Part shown: positions 49,101 through 59,600 of the stretch, piece by piece | Position numbering within the stretch: position 1 is the first letter of the stretch | Layout: every line of letters starts with the position of its first letter | NCBI GenBank assembly: GCA_030142905.1 | Contig: JASJOG010000015.1 | Location: 2,788,501 to 2,852,500 of the forward strand | Length of the DNA: 64,000 bases | Direction: 5' to 3' | Source: Heliopora coerulea | Taxonomy: Eukaryota > Cnidaria > Anthozoa > Scleralcyonacea > Helioporidae | The notes under the pieces: generated by a model | The model's database searches: none | The model's input: only the letters and a program-made list of their open reading frames with translations | Told to the model about the DNA's origin: nothing | Position numbers and translations under genes: made by a program

Positions 49101-52100
49101 AAATTTTGTTTTGTGCGGTGCATCTCATGCAGCCTCACTCGCCTCAATTACGCCTTGAGGATTAGATTTCCATCGTGGGGTCGGGTAACCTTTCTGAATA
49201 AGAAAGCGATAAGTATTGGAGCCTCTAGCGGGCGACCAGAAGTTCGTGGATTCGAGCTTAGAAAATTTTCTGAGTTCACAACTGAGGAGCACGCGAAGTC
49301 GTAAATTTGAAGTACCAAGCACCGTTTTTAACTATGACGAGCGAATTCTCTCCTTTTTGAATCAAACAAACAGATTTCGTTGACTTTAAGCATTTTTTCT
49401 GGTTAATGCCAGACGACTTTGTTCAGCAGAAAACTTCAGCAAGAGCCGAAGGGCTAAGACGCATTATTCTGGGGTATTTGCTTCTTATGTGAATATGAGG
49501 AAAGGCGACCTCACTGCCATGATAACACTGAAACAAGACACTGCCCTGCAGTTATTGTAAACAAGTAACTGTGGTAACTGTCGACCTCCCTGCATCGAGT
49601 TATTACACCCACTTGGCAAACGTGAAGACGATGAAAGGTGATGCTCCATTCGATCTGCTTCCTGTCTGTTCGTTTCAGATTATATTATCTGCTCTTGTCC
49701 TTTTTAAGCGCAGAACACCAGTTCACTTGCCAAGTTTGCTGACTTCCTCAGTTTTTCGTTGAGGAGATTTACTGAAGTCTTCCAACAATGGAGCCACCTT
49801 GCGTTCGAGTCTTGGCCTTGGTCATCAACATCGCCTTCTCTTCATCCGTTTCTGGCATTGGGTTTGATGTGCGTAAAGCTAGCTTGCACTCGCCACACAA
49901 ACTCAGCCAACTGGCCTTGGCTATCGCCAGAGCAAGTTACTTGCCGACCGATGGCAATCGTTTTATACAAAACGGTTCGATTATGGAAAATCCTGTTCTT
50001 TTCGACAGAAGTTGGGTTAAATGTCCAAAGAACAGACCCGAAATGGACGCAGGTCTTTGTTACAAGCCTTGCAAGCGGCCTGTTTCCTGGGCCTTCTCAA
50101 AAGGCGTCGGACCTGTCTGTTGGGGCTGTCCTAACTCACATCCAGTTGAACAGGGCGGCCTTTGTTACAGAAAGTGTCCTGGTTCTAGACCACACGGCAG
50201 AATATTTCTGTGTTTTGGGGACTGTCCGGCCGGCTACCGCAACCATGGTCTCACTTGCTTTCGTGATCTTCGGATCCGCGGAGCGGACATATCGAGGTGC
50301 CCCTGGTATGACAAGTGCGGGCTAACGTTCTCCCGCGGGTGCTCAAAGTGTCCCGCGGGTTATAGAAATGACGGGTGCACGTGTAGGCGCAACCCTCACC
50401 TCGTCGTGCGGCCGCGTCTACACCGAGGCGTTGGCGTCGTGATGCGATCGTATAGACGCGGGATCGGTCGTCTGCCATCCATCTTTGCCTATGATCCAGT
50501 GAGCGAAAGAGCAGCGTGTCGTGTTAGAGACTGGGTCGGCCAGGCATACGTAAAGGAAGACACTGAGGTGATTAAGTTCACCAGTGATCGACAGAAGATT
50601 GTGGCGTTTGGATTTCGCGGAACAGACCCGACCAGCATCCGTGACTGGCTTGCAAACTTCAATTTTCTACCCCAGGACTTTTGGTTGGGTGGCACGCAAC
50701 TGACGACACACGCAGGTTTCAAGGATAAATATGACAAAATCGCCAGTTGGTTTGAGAAAGAGTACAGCAGTGTACCCTCGGGTTATACTATCCTGCTCAC
50801 AGGTCACAGTCTTGGAGGCGCTGAGGCATACATTGCAGCCGCGTTTGCAGCTGGGAAACTGGGTCGTGCGCCAGATGCCGTGATCACGTGGGGAAGTCCC
50901 TTAACTGGGGCGGAGAATTTTAAGAATTTCTACAGAAAAGTTGTTGGTTGTCACGTTACTGTAAATTACGTCACCAAATCAGACATGGTTGCTCGCATGC
51001 CGAGGATTTTTGGGTATACACACGTCTGCGACAGTGTTCAACTGGACCCAGGGGCTAAAGGTTTGGTGCGAGTTCACGACTTGTTCACGGGGTATGGCAA
51101 AGGACTAGAACGAAAATATGGAAATTCAACCGAGATCAAAATCGGATGTGACGTCCTTGTGGAAAAAGATGAAGAACCGGAAAGTTTACTTGGATTTTTT
51201 CTGTAACTGTTCACTTAATTTAGCTTTGTTCGCCCAGGCAGAAACGAGTGAATTGTTTAGAACTGACTGGTGGATTGACGTGACGAAGGATTGTAGGTCA
51301 AGAAATAAAGATGTGAAACTGTTAAAGATATTTTTAGAATAGTTTTGTGATTTCTAGTTTAGTGTTTGTAATGAACTATGTAATGTGTAGAATGAATAAA
51401 GGTCAACCTTTGACGTACAGCACTACTGATTCCTTGATATAAATTTAAAATTTTGGGACCTTGATAACTGTCGTGAAATATCTCTTCTCATGGGGCTTTT
51501 ATTCGATATAACCTAGAGACAAAGTATTCCAGTGATTTGGTTTACAGTTACTTTTTAATATCTTTTATTCTACAGTGTTTGCATGCATCGAAGAATATGC
51601 ACCAGGTTTCACGTCGTCAGTGATTGGAAGAGATATTCTTACCCCGCCTGACTTGGAAAAAACATTTGGACTAACAGGTGGAGTAAGTACAAAATATGTC
51701 GATTTCTTTTTCTTGCATGCATGTGCTGGTTAAATCTAATTTCCACATGCAAGGCTAGGCACAAAGTCTCGTTTTAAACCAGAAGGGAGAATGTAACTGG
51801 CCCGTTCTTGGACAGAGTCCCGGTTTTCTTCAAGTGAGTTGTCACAAAGGCATAGTTCCTGCAGACTTCCTTAGTTGCAGAACGACAGCCCATGTGGCTT
51901 TTAGGGGCTGTTTATATGGGAGGCAAGCCAGCCCAGTATGCGGGAACGAATCCTAAGCCTAATCAAATGTAGATAAAAAAGTGTATAGCTTTCATCTCGT
52001 CAGAATACTCTTTCATTCCAAATAATCAAATGAATACGTTGGCATGCATAATTTTTCCCCCAAACGCTACCCACTGAGCCCGCAACAAACATCAGCGGCA

Positions 52101-52867
52101 AGGTGGGTTTGCTATCCTGAAATCAAGCCCACAATGCTCGGTTCCCCTTATTACGTCAGCTGAGTACAACTACCAGAACATTTTGCGGTTTTTTTCATTT
52201 TCATGCAAACACTGAATTCCCAAAGCGAATGGAAAGACAATTGCTCTGATTAACATTGCAAACGAGATTTCGAAAGGCATTCTGGTAGATGAACTCAGCA
52301 GATGAGTAGCCCATTTATGTTGTGCGATTTTGAAGCTACTTCTGTTTTTAGAACATCTTTCACGGAGTCATGTCCCTCGATCAGCTGTACTTCGCCAGAC
52401 CAACTCAATCATTGTCAAACTACCGAACTCCGATCAAAGGTCTCTACATATGTGGCAGCGGCACACACCCAGGTGAGAAATTTCTGTTGTAGGCGCCAGT
52501 AACTCTTGCTTACCCCAGCAACTGTGCAGTCCAAGATAGGTTTGATCTTGAAGTTAAAAAACCTTGAGATAAGAGTGTTTTTGACAACTCTTGATGAACT
52601 AAAGATTCAACTTCGCCTTACCAAACTTTAGTCCAGAGAAGATTGATTTTGAATTCCCGAATAATTGTCCAAAGCACCCCGTTGTCTCAAGGTTTCTCAA
52701 CTTCAAGGTTTTTAAACCACTAGTTTCAAGATACATGGGCTTAGCGCTAATGTCAGATGGCTTGATCTTATTTTATGTCAACTGCTTGCCTTGCAGGTGG
52801 TGGTGTCATGGGTGCTTCTGGAAGAAATGCTGCGAATGTTGCACTACGGGACTATCGGAGAAAGTGA
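36391..52867 (+). CDS. PYROXD2: PYROXD2, pyridine nucleotide-disulfide oxidoreductase domain protein 2
   Basis: Predicted mitochondrial FAD-dependent oxidoreductase of the phytoene-desaturase-like family. Exons: 36391-36505, 36605-36624, 37505-37598, 38306-38379, 38473-38607, 38764-38800, 39749-39865, 40396-40457, 40773-40870, 44663-44804, 44910-45047, 45685-45757, 46608-46764, 47124-47275, 51576-51682, 52352-52472, 52797-52867. They total 1713 nt, 570 aa plus stop; human is about 580 aa. The N-terminus is Arg/Ser-rich with no acids, like a mitochondrial presequence. It is followed by the dinucleotide-binding motif IVVGAGHNG and the strand end VLVLEQR. Later landmarks are [34 protein letters not shown] and the C-terminal FAD motif [17 protein letters not shown]. 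One intron has non-canonical ends (40458-40772). Large TEs and a complete lipase gene sit in introns. Confidence 0.95.
36605..36624 (+). CDS. PYROXD2: PYROXD2 20-nt microexon
   Basis: The exon (acceptor ATAG, donor GTAAGT) encodes the second half of the GxGxxG-type motif, reading G-HNGLVS. Without it the FAD-binding loop would be broken and the frame lost, since 20 is not a multiple of 3. Phase fits both neighbours. Confidence 0.9.
38764..38800 (+). CDS. PYROXD2: PYROXD2 37-nt microexon
   Basis: Encodes [12 protein letters not shown] plus one base. It is needed to join exon 5 (phase 0) to the exon at 39749, where it yields [13 protein letters not shown], the expected family sequence. Acceptor ATTTAG and donor GTACTG flank it. 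Confidence 0.85.
38970..39077. repeat. Short repeat shared with the Tigger interior
   Basis: ATTTCAGAATCATCCTCAGG with GGTATTATGAA and AACTTCACAATTAACCA at 38974-39021 closely matches the text at 34052-34104 inside the second Tigger remnant. AATTGTGAAGTTTTCATT then recurs twice. It lies in a PYROXD2 intron. Confidence 0.5.
40458..40772 (+). other. PYROXD2 intron with AT...AA termini
   Basis: Exon 8 ends in ATAPATK-coding sequence at 40457 (reading VTAPATK) and exon 9 begins with [10 protein letters not shown] at 40773. The intron starts ATGAGT and ends TTTCACTTTTGCAA. Changing only the first and last base to G would give a textbook GTGAGT...TTGCAG intron. No canonical GT-AG choice preserves frame, because no AG occurs in the 50 bp before exon 9. 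The next-best option is GT at 40462 with AC at 40763-40764, which adds four residues. Confidence 0.7.
41121..42829 (+). pseudogene. Reverse transcriptase ORF of the LINE, split by a SINE insertion
   Basis: Two open pieces, 41121-41657 and 42056-42829, belong to one RT frame. Motifs in order: [22 protein letters not shown] with the first catalytic Asp, [20 protein letters not shown], the catalytic FADD, and SKTEYMFIG in the thumb region. The frame is continuous if the 383-bp insertion and one copy of its 15-bp target duplication are left out, so the ORF was probably open when the SINE arrived. It lacks endonuclease and N-terminal RT, so it is inactive anyway. Confidence 0.88.
41658..42040. mobile_element. 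Head-to-head tRNA-SINE dimer inserted in the LINE
   Basis: A minus-oriented SINE unit (about 41658-41800) faces a plus-oriented one (about 41850-42040), forming a long palindrome around 41815-41850. The plus unit has A box TAGCTCAATGG (41885-41895) and B box GGTTCGATTCC (41930-41940). The target duplication ATAAATGAAATTGTT is at 41643-41657 and 42041-42055. It is the same family as 23061-23245. Confidence 0.9.
43078..43125. repeat. (AAT)n microsatellite, LINE 3' tail
   Basis: About 15 AAT units directly follow the LINE 3' UTR and precede the MULE relic. Open frames of poly-Ile or poly-Tyr across it are artefacts. Confidence 0.9.
43423..43720 (+). pseudogene. MULE transposase C-terminal fragment
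   Basis: The frame reads [15 protein letters not shown] and then [20 protein letters not shown], characteristic of the C-terminal part of MULE transposases. A TAG interrupts at 43636-43638, after which the same frame continues ([17 protein letters not shown]) to the palindromic insertion. It resumes after 43955 to a stop near 44003. The catalytic DDE core is not present, so this is a dead fragment. Confidence 0.75.
43731..43944. mobile_element. Palindromic element inserted in the MULE relic, 11-bp TSD
   Basis: TTAGATCTGAA flanks it at 43720-43730 and 43945-43955. The 54-bp arms (43766-43819 and 43891-43944) are near-perfect inverted copies containing AATCCGAAGATCAGCATCTT. The loop shares AATCGAAGTATCAC-like text with repeats near 9870 and 16160. 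Non-autonomous, with no ORF. Confidence 0.8.
45283..45375. repeat. Compact direct and inverted repeat cluster
   Basis: GCAAAATCATCTTCAGAC occurs twice in direct orientation (about 45300 and 45330) and then once inverted as GTCTGAAGATGATTTTGC (about 45352). This allows a small hairpin in the PYROXD2 intron between exons 11 and 12. Confidence 0.7.
46825..47035. repeat. GACA/GACN-rich degenerate tetranucleotide tract
   Basis: Words such as GACAGA, GACCGA and GATAGACA recur over about 200 bp, including the exact duplicate CAGACTACTGAACGGACA. It looks like decayed microsatellite DNA. It lies in the PYROXD2 intron between exons 13 and 14. Confidence 0.6.
49788..51206 (+). CDS. Secreted cysteine-rich class 3 lipase, intronless, nested in PYROXD2 intron 14
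   Basis: A single open frame of 472 aa. Residues 1-23 are a hydrophobic signal peptide. Residues 79-199 hold about 18 Cys in CPxGYRN..TC-type repeats ([12 protein letters not shown] and [12 protein letters not shown] are near duplicates). Residues about 230-435 form an alpha/beta-hydrolase lipase_3 domain: FRGTD (276-280), nucleophile elbow GHSLGG with Ser341, probable Asp399 in KSDMVARMP and His430 in RVHDLF. A complete triad suggests an active triacylglycerol-type esterase that is exported. Substrate is unknown. The gene is more GC-rich than the surrounding intron and has a polyadenylation signal AATAAA at about 51395. It is transcribed in the same direction as its host. Retrocopy or lateral origin is possible but not shown. 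Confidence 0.9.
   Translation: MEPPCVRVLALVINIAFSSSVSGIGFDVRKASLHSPHKLSQLALAIARASYLPTDGNRFIQNGSIMENPVLFDRSWVKCPKNRPEMDAGLCYKPCKRPVSWAFSKGVGPVCWGCPNSHPVEQGGLCYRKCPGSRPHGRIFLCFGDCPAGYRNHGLTCFRDLRIRGADISRCPWYDKCGLTFSRGCSKCPAGYRNDGCTCRRNPHLVVRPRLHRGVGVVMRSYRRGIGRLPSIFAYDPVSERAACRVRDWVGQAYVKEDTEVIKFTSDRQKIVAFGFRGTDPTSIRDWLANFNFLPQDFWLGGTQLTTHAGFKDKYDKIASWFEKEYSSVPSGYTILLTGHSLGGAEAYIAAAFAAGKLGRAPDAVITWGSPLTGAENFKNFYRKVVGCHVTVNYVTKSDMVARMPRIFGYTHVCDSVQLDPGAKGLVRVHDLFTGYGKGLERKYGNSTEIKIGCDVLVEKDEEPESLLGFFL
51391..51402 (+). terminator. Probable poly(A) signal of the nested lipase gene
   Basis: GAATAAAGG lies about 190 bp after the lipase stop codon and is followed by T/G-rich DNA. This is a reasonable 3' end for a gene nested inside the intron. 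Confidence 0.5.
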
Positions 52868-53818
52868 AGGATCCCTGATGAAGAATTGCGTAACAGTGTG
52901 AGAGGCTGAGAGGCCAAGTTTTTGCGAGACCTTGCATGCGCAGTCACCTTAAGCTATGGAATTTATCGCTGCGCTGTTAGACGTCTCGCACTATAGAATT
53001 TTTCCTCGCTAGGGAGATTTGCCTCAGTCCTGGGAGAAGATGTACTTATTGCTAGGATACAAGGTGTATCAACTCACTTCAGTTGTCAAACTCATTAACA
53101 GTTGATGAGATTTTTATCCAATCAGGGCTCTGTTTTGCATCACATGTTTGCGGTTCGATACACCAGTCAAACGAGAAGCCATTTCAATAACTCGCTCTAC
53201 GTGTTTGACCACGGTCAAACACTTGAACTCATTGTTGAAATAGTACATCTGATACTCCTTTTCGTGCACAGTGTATTACATAACATTCCTGCGAAGGGTT
53301 ACAACACCACTCATGCTCACCAGTTCAATGAAGGATTGACACTTCGGTTGGCACAAGAACGGCTGCCTCACGAGATTCACACTTTTTACAGTACCTGCGC
53401 ACACACGTGTTGCAAATGCCGTATTTTATCGTTAACCGCCAACGAACTAGACAACCCATCGTTCTGAAAATTTTAATATACAACCGAGGCTGTTATTTTC
53501 ACTTAAAATTTAAGGAAAAATACCTACCCTAATATTTCCACGAAATGAATAACCTCCAGTATGTCGGAGGAAACGAGTCATCGTGTATACATATAAGAAA
53601 TTTTGGAAAATGAATATTTCGATTTTTGCGCTCAGTAACAAATTCAGCTCGGTTATAGAATTATGCGAATTATGTAGAGGCGAATAATTCTGAAAGTCTT
53701 TTTACAAGTGTCTTATATTAACAAATAGGAATTTCTTGGAATTTGAGAAACGACTGTTTTGACGAAATTTGAGATTTTCGTCACCCCTCTTTGAATTGAT
53801 TGTTGGTGGACATCTACG
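52868..53818. other. Gap between convergent PYROXD2 and CDC25 3' ends
   Basis: Both genes end here, so the interval must contain both 3' UTRs. A 121-codon plus-strand open frame (53102-53467) shows no recognisable domain and is probably UTR or noncoding. No other gene is supported. Confidence 0.5.
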
Positions 53819-56629
53819 TTAGAATTTCAGTCCGTGACGGTAGCTCTTTCGGACGGTCTGACCTTCGGTCCACGACTTTGACCGCTTCGAAAATCGTTTA
53901 AGTTCCTGGGTGAAGTTCTCGTGAGCCATAGGTCGATAGGCTTGCGGTTCGCAATATTCCTGAAGGTGAAATGGAAACAAGAAGTGTTCTTCGTCACCAC
54001 GATTCTCAGAAAGAAATGGCCCGATTAGGTCTAATAGAAAACAGGACAGGATTCCACCACCACTACTTTCAGTTTTTCACCAGTGGATCCCAGAATAGGA
54101 ACTGTGCAGATTCGGCCATTCTATTATGGCTACCTCTTTCCGTATAAATGTTAATTTCTAAGGAAAAAGAATCTTGGACATCCCATAGGCATCGTCACAA
54201 GAAAATCTCGCGATACTTCAACAGACGAAAGCCACTTGAAAATTATTTGACCGGAAAGAAATCCGACCTCATATCTTTCAGACAAAATTCAGCAACGCTC
54301 TACCCGCCAATTGACTTTGAAGGTGAATTGGTGGTGATGCTGGACTAGTTTCCCCAGGTCGTGGTTTCAATTTCCACGATCCTGGTATCTTACTAGTCTA
54401 TCTTACTTGCATGTTTCGCATCAGGTCTCGGTTGAGTCTTATGGAGAGTTCGATTGACATCACCCGTTGATGTTTATATGCAGTTGAAATGGGGGAAAGC
54501 TCGCGTATAACCATCACAAGTGTAAGTCTCTCTGACCGCAACTTTGCCTAAATAGCCTAGTTACGCAGATTCTAGGATGTCACTACTGACGTCTCTGAAA
54601 AAAATCTGCATACTTACGGATGGCGAAAAAGACTTACTCTCGTGATCCATACTGTTATGTTACAGGGTTAACATAAAGAAAGTCTTGGTGTTAGCAAAGT
54701 CAAAAATAGACTGGATATACAGATTTGCCGAGTCATCAGCGTTAGAGAGAAGTAACTACGCTATGCCTTTTCAAGTTTTATTCCCTTTAACATTTAGCAA
54801 TTGAGGTTTTTCAACAATTCTATATTAATATAGAATCTGCATTAATGTTGATATGTTTGGGGACTTTAAGCATCAAGAGCGCTTTTTCTGGCAACAACCA
54901 TTGCAATAGTGCATTGGCAACAAAATTGCATTGAAAGTGACTCAAGTTAACGAATTCTATAAAAATGGTCAGCTAATTCTACGAAAACAAGAATTCACGG
55001 ATTTTATTCTGAGATTCCTACCTGGCAACTTTCAAAGAACGCCTTGTAGCCGCCATGAACAACGTAAATCTCTGGGTAGAACAACTTGGGATAACAATGT
55101 CGGTGACTATCACGGTCCTTGTTGCGAAGGTATCGATACCTTTGGAAATGAGGAAGACGAGAGAACGTTATTTAGTAACATTGCGGGGTATGGAAAAATA
55201 CGTCAAAATGGTAAATGAATAGAATTATGAATTGTGAGCTCGGTTGAGCATTTCTCGGAACTACTGCTTCCTTTTTCGTATTCGGTCGTTGCCATTCGGA
55301 ACGGGCAACTTTTTCAAAATCGCAAAAATTTTTTGATGCCAAGAATGCACTTCCTATCACATGTTTCATTTTCTGCAAAAGTATTTAACCACAAATCTTG
55401 AGGATATAACTTATTAAACTTTCGAAGCAACTGCGTCGAGTCATCGTGACACTATGTACGAAAGGAACCCCGATCCAAACACGGGCGTTAGCGAAACAGG
55501 GTTCGCGAACGGTACATGTTATTTTTTTTTAAGTTTTTTTCCAAAAGTCTTAAATTCTTTCAATGTTTGACAGTTTGGCCAGGTCTTAAGTAGCAGCTTC
55601 CTACTGCCTACTTTAGGTATCGATTTGCAGTTCGGTTACAGAACGTCATCGCCAAACCTTTAAGAGTTTGTCAAGTTTAAAAGAACTGTACTTACATGTT
55701 CGGGGCTCTTTTTGATGAGAATTCGCAATGGAATATAACAACTGTCCGCTTTTCAGGAGATGATTTAGGCTTTTTAAGAAAAAAATTAAAGATTTCCTCC
55801 TTCGTGTGCAAGTTTAGGGCACTCTAATAAAAAAAAAAAAAAAAAAACAAAAAAAAGAAAAACTAACGTGAGCAATTCTTGATTTCTCTCCCTCAAACCT
55901 GCATAAATGCACTAGTATAGAACTCGATCTACATTAGGCGAAAGCTTGATCATGCAGAGATGACATCACAAATTTTTCATTTTCCATGCAGTTCCAGAGA
56001 AAATTTCCTTTGTCGTCGTACCATCTGATTTACACACCATGGTCAGATGCATCATACCTAAGGCCCCCCCCCCTATCTTCACCTCAATTTTTGACGAATA
56101 TTTTATCTTTAATACGTCGTAACGTCTGGAGCTATTAGTTCTTGAGAGTGCTCTGGTGAAAAACTAGTGCTCCACATTTTTCTGCATATTATTTCTACAT
56201 GATAATTTATTAAGACTGTTACACGCAACTCATTCGATCACATTAGTAACACGTCGTGGCTGCCACATAGCCAGCATAATAGGCTAAACCAGCGCCTTAG
56301 TTCAATGGTTTGAGGGCCTCACCAGTCATCAAATGGTTGCGGGTTCGATCTCGTCTGGGACTCAGAAATCGAATTTTCTTAGAGACTACGTGAGCTGGAC
56401 GAACGTTCACGTGTTCGTGATATCACCAAGCTCCCACAAGAACCTTGGGTGCCATATTCATCTCGGACTCATACGTCCTCTCCTCGTTTCCTCTATGTTA
56501 ACTTGCACAAAAATACTTGTGTTGCTCACGTACCCTTATATGGCCTCCTTCGTACTCGTACGGATAACGACAATCCACGATGAACACTTCATCGATCTCT
56601 TCATATTCAAGATTTAGAACTCGAGTCAC
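53819..56629 (-). CDS. CDC25: CDC25 catalytic (rhodanese-fold) domain exons
   Basis: Four exons encode [16 protein letters not shown], then [10 protein letters not shown], the active-site loop [27 protein letters not shown] and [10 protein letters not shown] with a basic C-terminal tail. The HCX5R signature is intact (Cys and Arg present). The loop differs from the usual HCEFSSERGPRM at three sites: Glu to Lys, Gly to Ala and Arg to Asn. The loop's AT-G codon is split between the exons at 55696 and 55139. Confidence 0.95.
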
Positions 56630-59600
56630 CTGCATGAAAATTTTGAGAAACTGCTTTGGAGAGAAGACATAATAGTTTACCAAAATGATAATTTGTGAGA
56701 AGGATGACAGCGTAAGTTTAGATTTTAACGTGACAATTAAGGAATTAACCCTTTCTTTCTAGGGTGTCTTCCCCCTCCCCTTTGACAAAACCGTCCGGTG
56801 TCGGCCATTTAGAAGTCGAGTGTAAATGCCATAATGTTCTACTGAATGTATCTTTCACTTAATCGGCATTACCACCATTGTAAATACTAAACTCGTGACC
56901 ATGCTCTCGGCAACGGCCTCCGTGGTCGAGTTTTTTTTTTTATTCACACTATTTTTGAAACATACAGTTAACATTACGTAGTGATACCTAAAATACATGG
57001 GTTACATTTTTTTTTAATAGTGTAATGTGTATGGAGAACAAAATGGCCGAGGCCTTCGAGTTGCTCTCTGTGAAGTTGACAGAGCATCGCACTAGATTCG
57101 CGAGGTCGAGGCTTCAATTCCCAGCCGGATGGCCCAAAGTTGCATTTTTCGCAACAGGTCCCGGCTGGGTCTTAAAAATATCTGGACACTCGAGGTTTTC
57201 CTCCTTCAAAATTATCAACTTAACAGTTAGCGGTCGAGTGTAAATGCCATAACGTTCTATTAAATAATATAGGTCTGATTCCGTGAGAAAAGAGTTAAAA
57301 GAGAACAGTTTAAATAGTACATTCTAGGTACCAGTGTATCCTCGTCAGGACCTCAGATCAATCAGGAAAATTCTACTTGAAATCTTCATATCGACAGATT
57401 TCATTTGTGCTTGTGAATTAATCGTACTCGTAATTGACAAAGAGCGGTAGCTTGATGTATTATGCAACGACTGATCACTTACTGTCTCAGGTGTGACTGT
57501 CTTTAAGTCCTGGTGTTGGCCACTAATCGTTGGTAAAATGTTTTGCTAGAAAAACGCAAAGGTTAGTGCAACAAAAAGTTATACAAAGACTCTTGAACAG
57601 CCGAAAGAAACAAGCCTGTTTACAGAACTTGACACACGAAAACAAATTCAGGATTTCTTACCTTACTAAAGTCACCTGTCAGATTAAAGTTACCTTCTCC
57701 TAAAGACAGGAAAAAGGTCGAATTAAAATGGTCGATTGAATAGTGATTAAAATACAAGCACATACATGAATTTAAATGATGAATCCAGCTAGCGATTGAA
57801 GTAAATTCGATAAATCTAATGAAGGTACCATGCAGTTAAATAAGTGGTTAAAATATATATAATTGCAAATGCGGCCAGTTGTTACTTTAATAAAAGACAA
57901 AGGTGTTTAGCTTTTGTCGTTCTTTGACAGCATCAAAACATTTTCTAGCGCTGTCGTAGAAGGACGAAAACTACAGCCTTTGAGTTCTTCAGTAAAAACA
58001 TGGCCGAATTTGCAATTGGATTATTTCTAACTTCAATAAAATTTTCCGACAAGGCTTGACCAATACCTGTCGTAAGTAGTTTGTCTATGTCCAATTGTGA
58101 TTTTGGTTCAACCACAGAAAGGGAGCGGGTTAATGGACTTTTAGCGGGAACTCTGTCCACCTGCGGTGCAGATAGAAAGAAAGAGAAAAAAAAAATAAGA
58201 AGTGCAGTGGTGTAAAATGAAAATAAAAAATAACTGATTTAACAAATTTCAATGCTTGACGTATAAAAAGAATACAGCAATAACACTTACACCAACGAGT
58301 AGAGGTGAATTCCAACTTGCTTCCCTTGCTGAAGCACATCTACCCCTGGAAGTTAAAACAAATGACCGTTAATCCTTTGCATGTTATGTCGTTTTTTTCT
58401 TTACACAGAACACAACAATACAGTCAAGTACATGTTGGTGATAGTAGATCGTCTTGGTTAGTGTAGTCTTGAGAAAGAGGCCGCCGTTGAGGTCATCAAA
58501 ACGTCAGTCACCAACAGCTTTTCATAAGACTACACCAACCTAGACGATCTCTACCTTCAACAACATGTACCGATTCTCCCGGGTTCAAACCATTTACTTT
58601 CACAGTAAAGGTTTATTTGTCAGGCACAATTTTCGCTTACAGTTGTCATATACGCCTTTCTTTCGACATTCTTACGCCCAGTAGATAAGAATTTCAAGAA
58701 ACAAACTCGTGATTCCCGCAGACACAAGCACAGGAAAAAACCCAAATGAACTTCAGACAAAAGAGATTGTGATAAAACTGGATCACAGTATCCAAACACA
58801 CAGTAACCAATAAGGAACGAGCGACACGAACTTCAAATCTTTTGGCGGAAATGTTCCGTGTTTAGATACTCCTAACCTAGCTCAAGTACTGTACGATGCA
58901 CGTGAGTTTAAAAGCTACAGTCCACAATGATAGCTTCAGCAAGTTAGTGCCAGTACACAACAATGGTGAGGAAAATAACCATGGGGCCATAAGTGATCTA
59001 AACGAGCTTTGAATCGCTCTTTCAGTGGCACAGTACCTCAGCCTTTTCCTCTCTTCAGGACTAGGATCTCGAGGCGGAACAGGTCTCTACAAAAAAGAAA
59101 AATGATTAGGACGGTCAAGGCCTTTTAGTGGTTAATTTGAAAGAATAGCGTCAGGAAGATATTGTGAATTATGGTAAAGTTTTGCTATCAGGATGGAATT
59201 GCAACTAAACGAAGTTAACGTAATGACTGAAAGTCATGCTCTGTTTATGGCTGTTGTTAAGCCGGGTCAACAGTCGAACAGTGCATTGTTGGTTAACAGT
59301 GTTTCCTTTAGCAATCAAACCATCAGTCCATTAAAGGCTTCCTAGGCCTCTTTTTCGGTTAACGAAACACTAACTCTTCTAATTATAAAAGTGGATTTTT
59401 CCCGCTCAGTGAGATAAAAACTCTACACATACTATGCGTAAACCGTGGATCGAACGGAATTTTCTTTTGTTTGTATTTCAAATTCACTTACAGGTAGGTT
59501 AATACGGCGTGCAAATGTTGGGTGAATTTTTTTCCCCTTACTTCAGCAGTGGCCAATACCAGAAACATATGAGCTGCGTCTGGACCATGAATGACGTTAA

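Noticed and set aside
49759..50325. 188-codon plus-strand open frame overlapping the lipase
   Set aside because: It is the +2 shadow of the lipase frame. The lipase frame has the signal peptide, Cys repeats and catalytic triad.
52530..52720. Weak inverted similarity around AACCTTGAGA
   Set aside because: The arms are short and patchy. I could not define ends or support an element.
53102..53467. 121-codon plus-strand open frame between PYROXD2 and CDC25
   Set aside because: No motif, no splice context and AT-rich. It most likely lies in the 3' UTR of PYROXD2.
54931..55218. 95-codon plus-strand open frame
   Set aside because: It lies opposite the CDC25 exon at 55139-55022, whose minus-strand reading ([15 protein letters not shown]) is clearly the real one.
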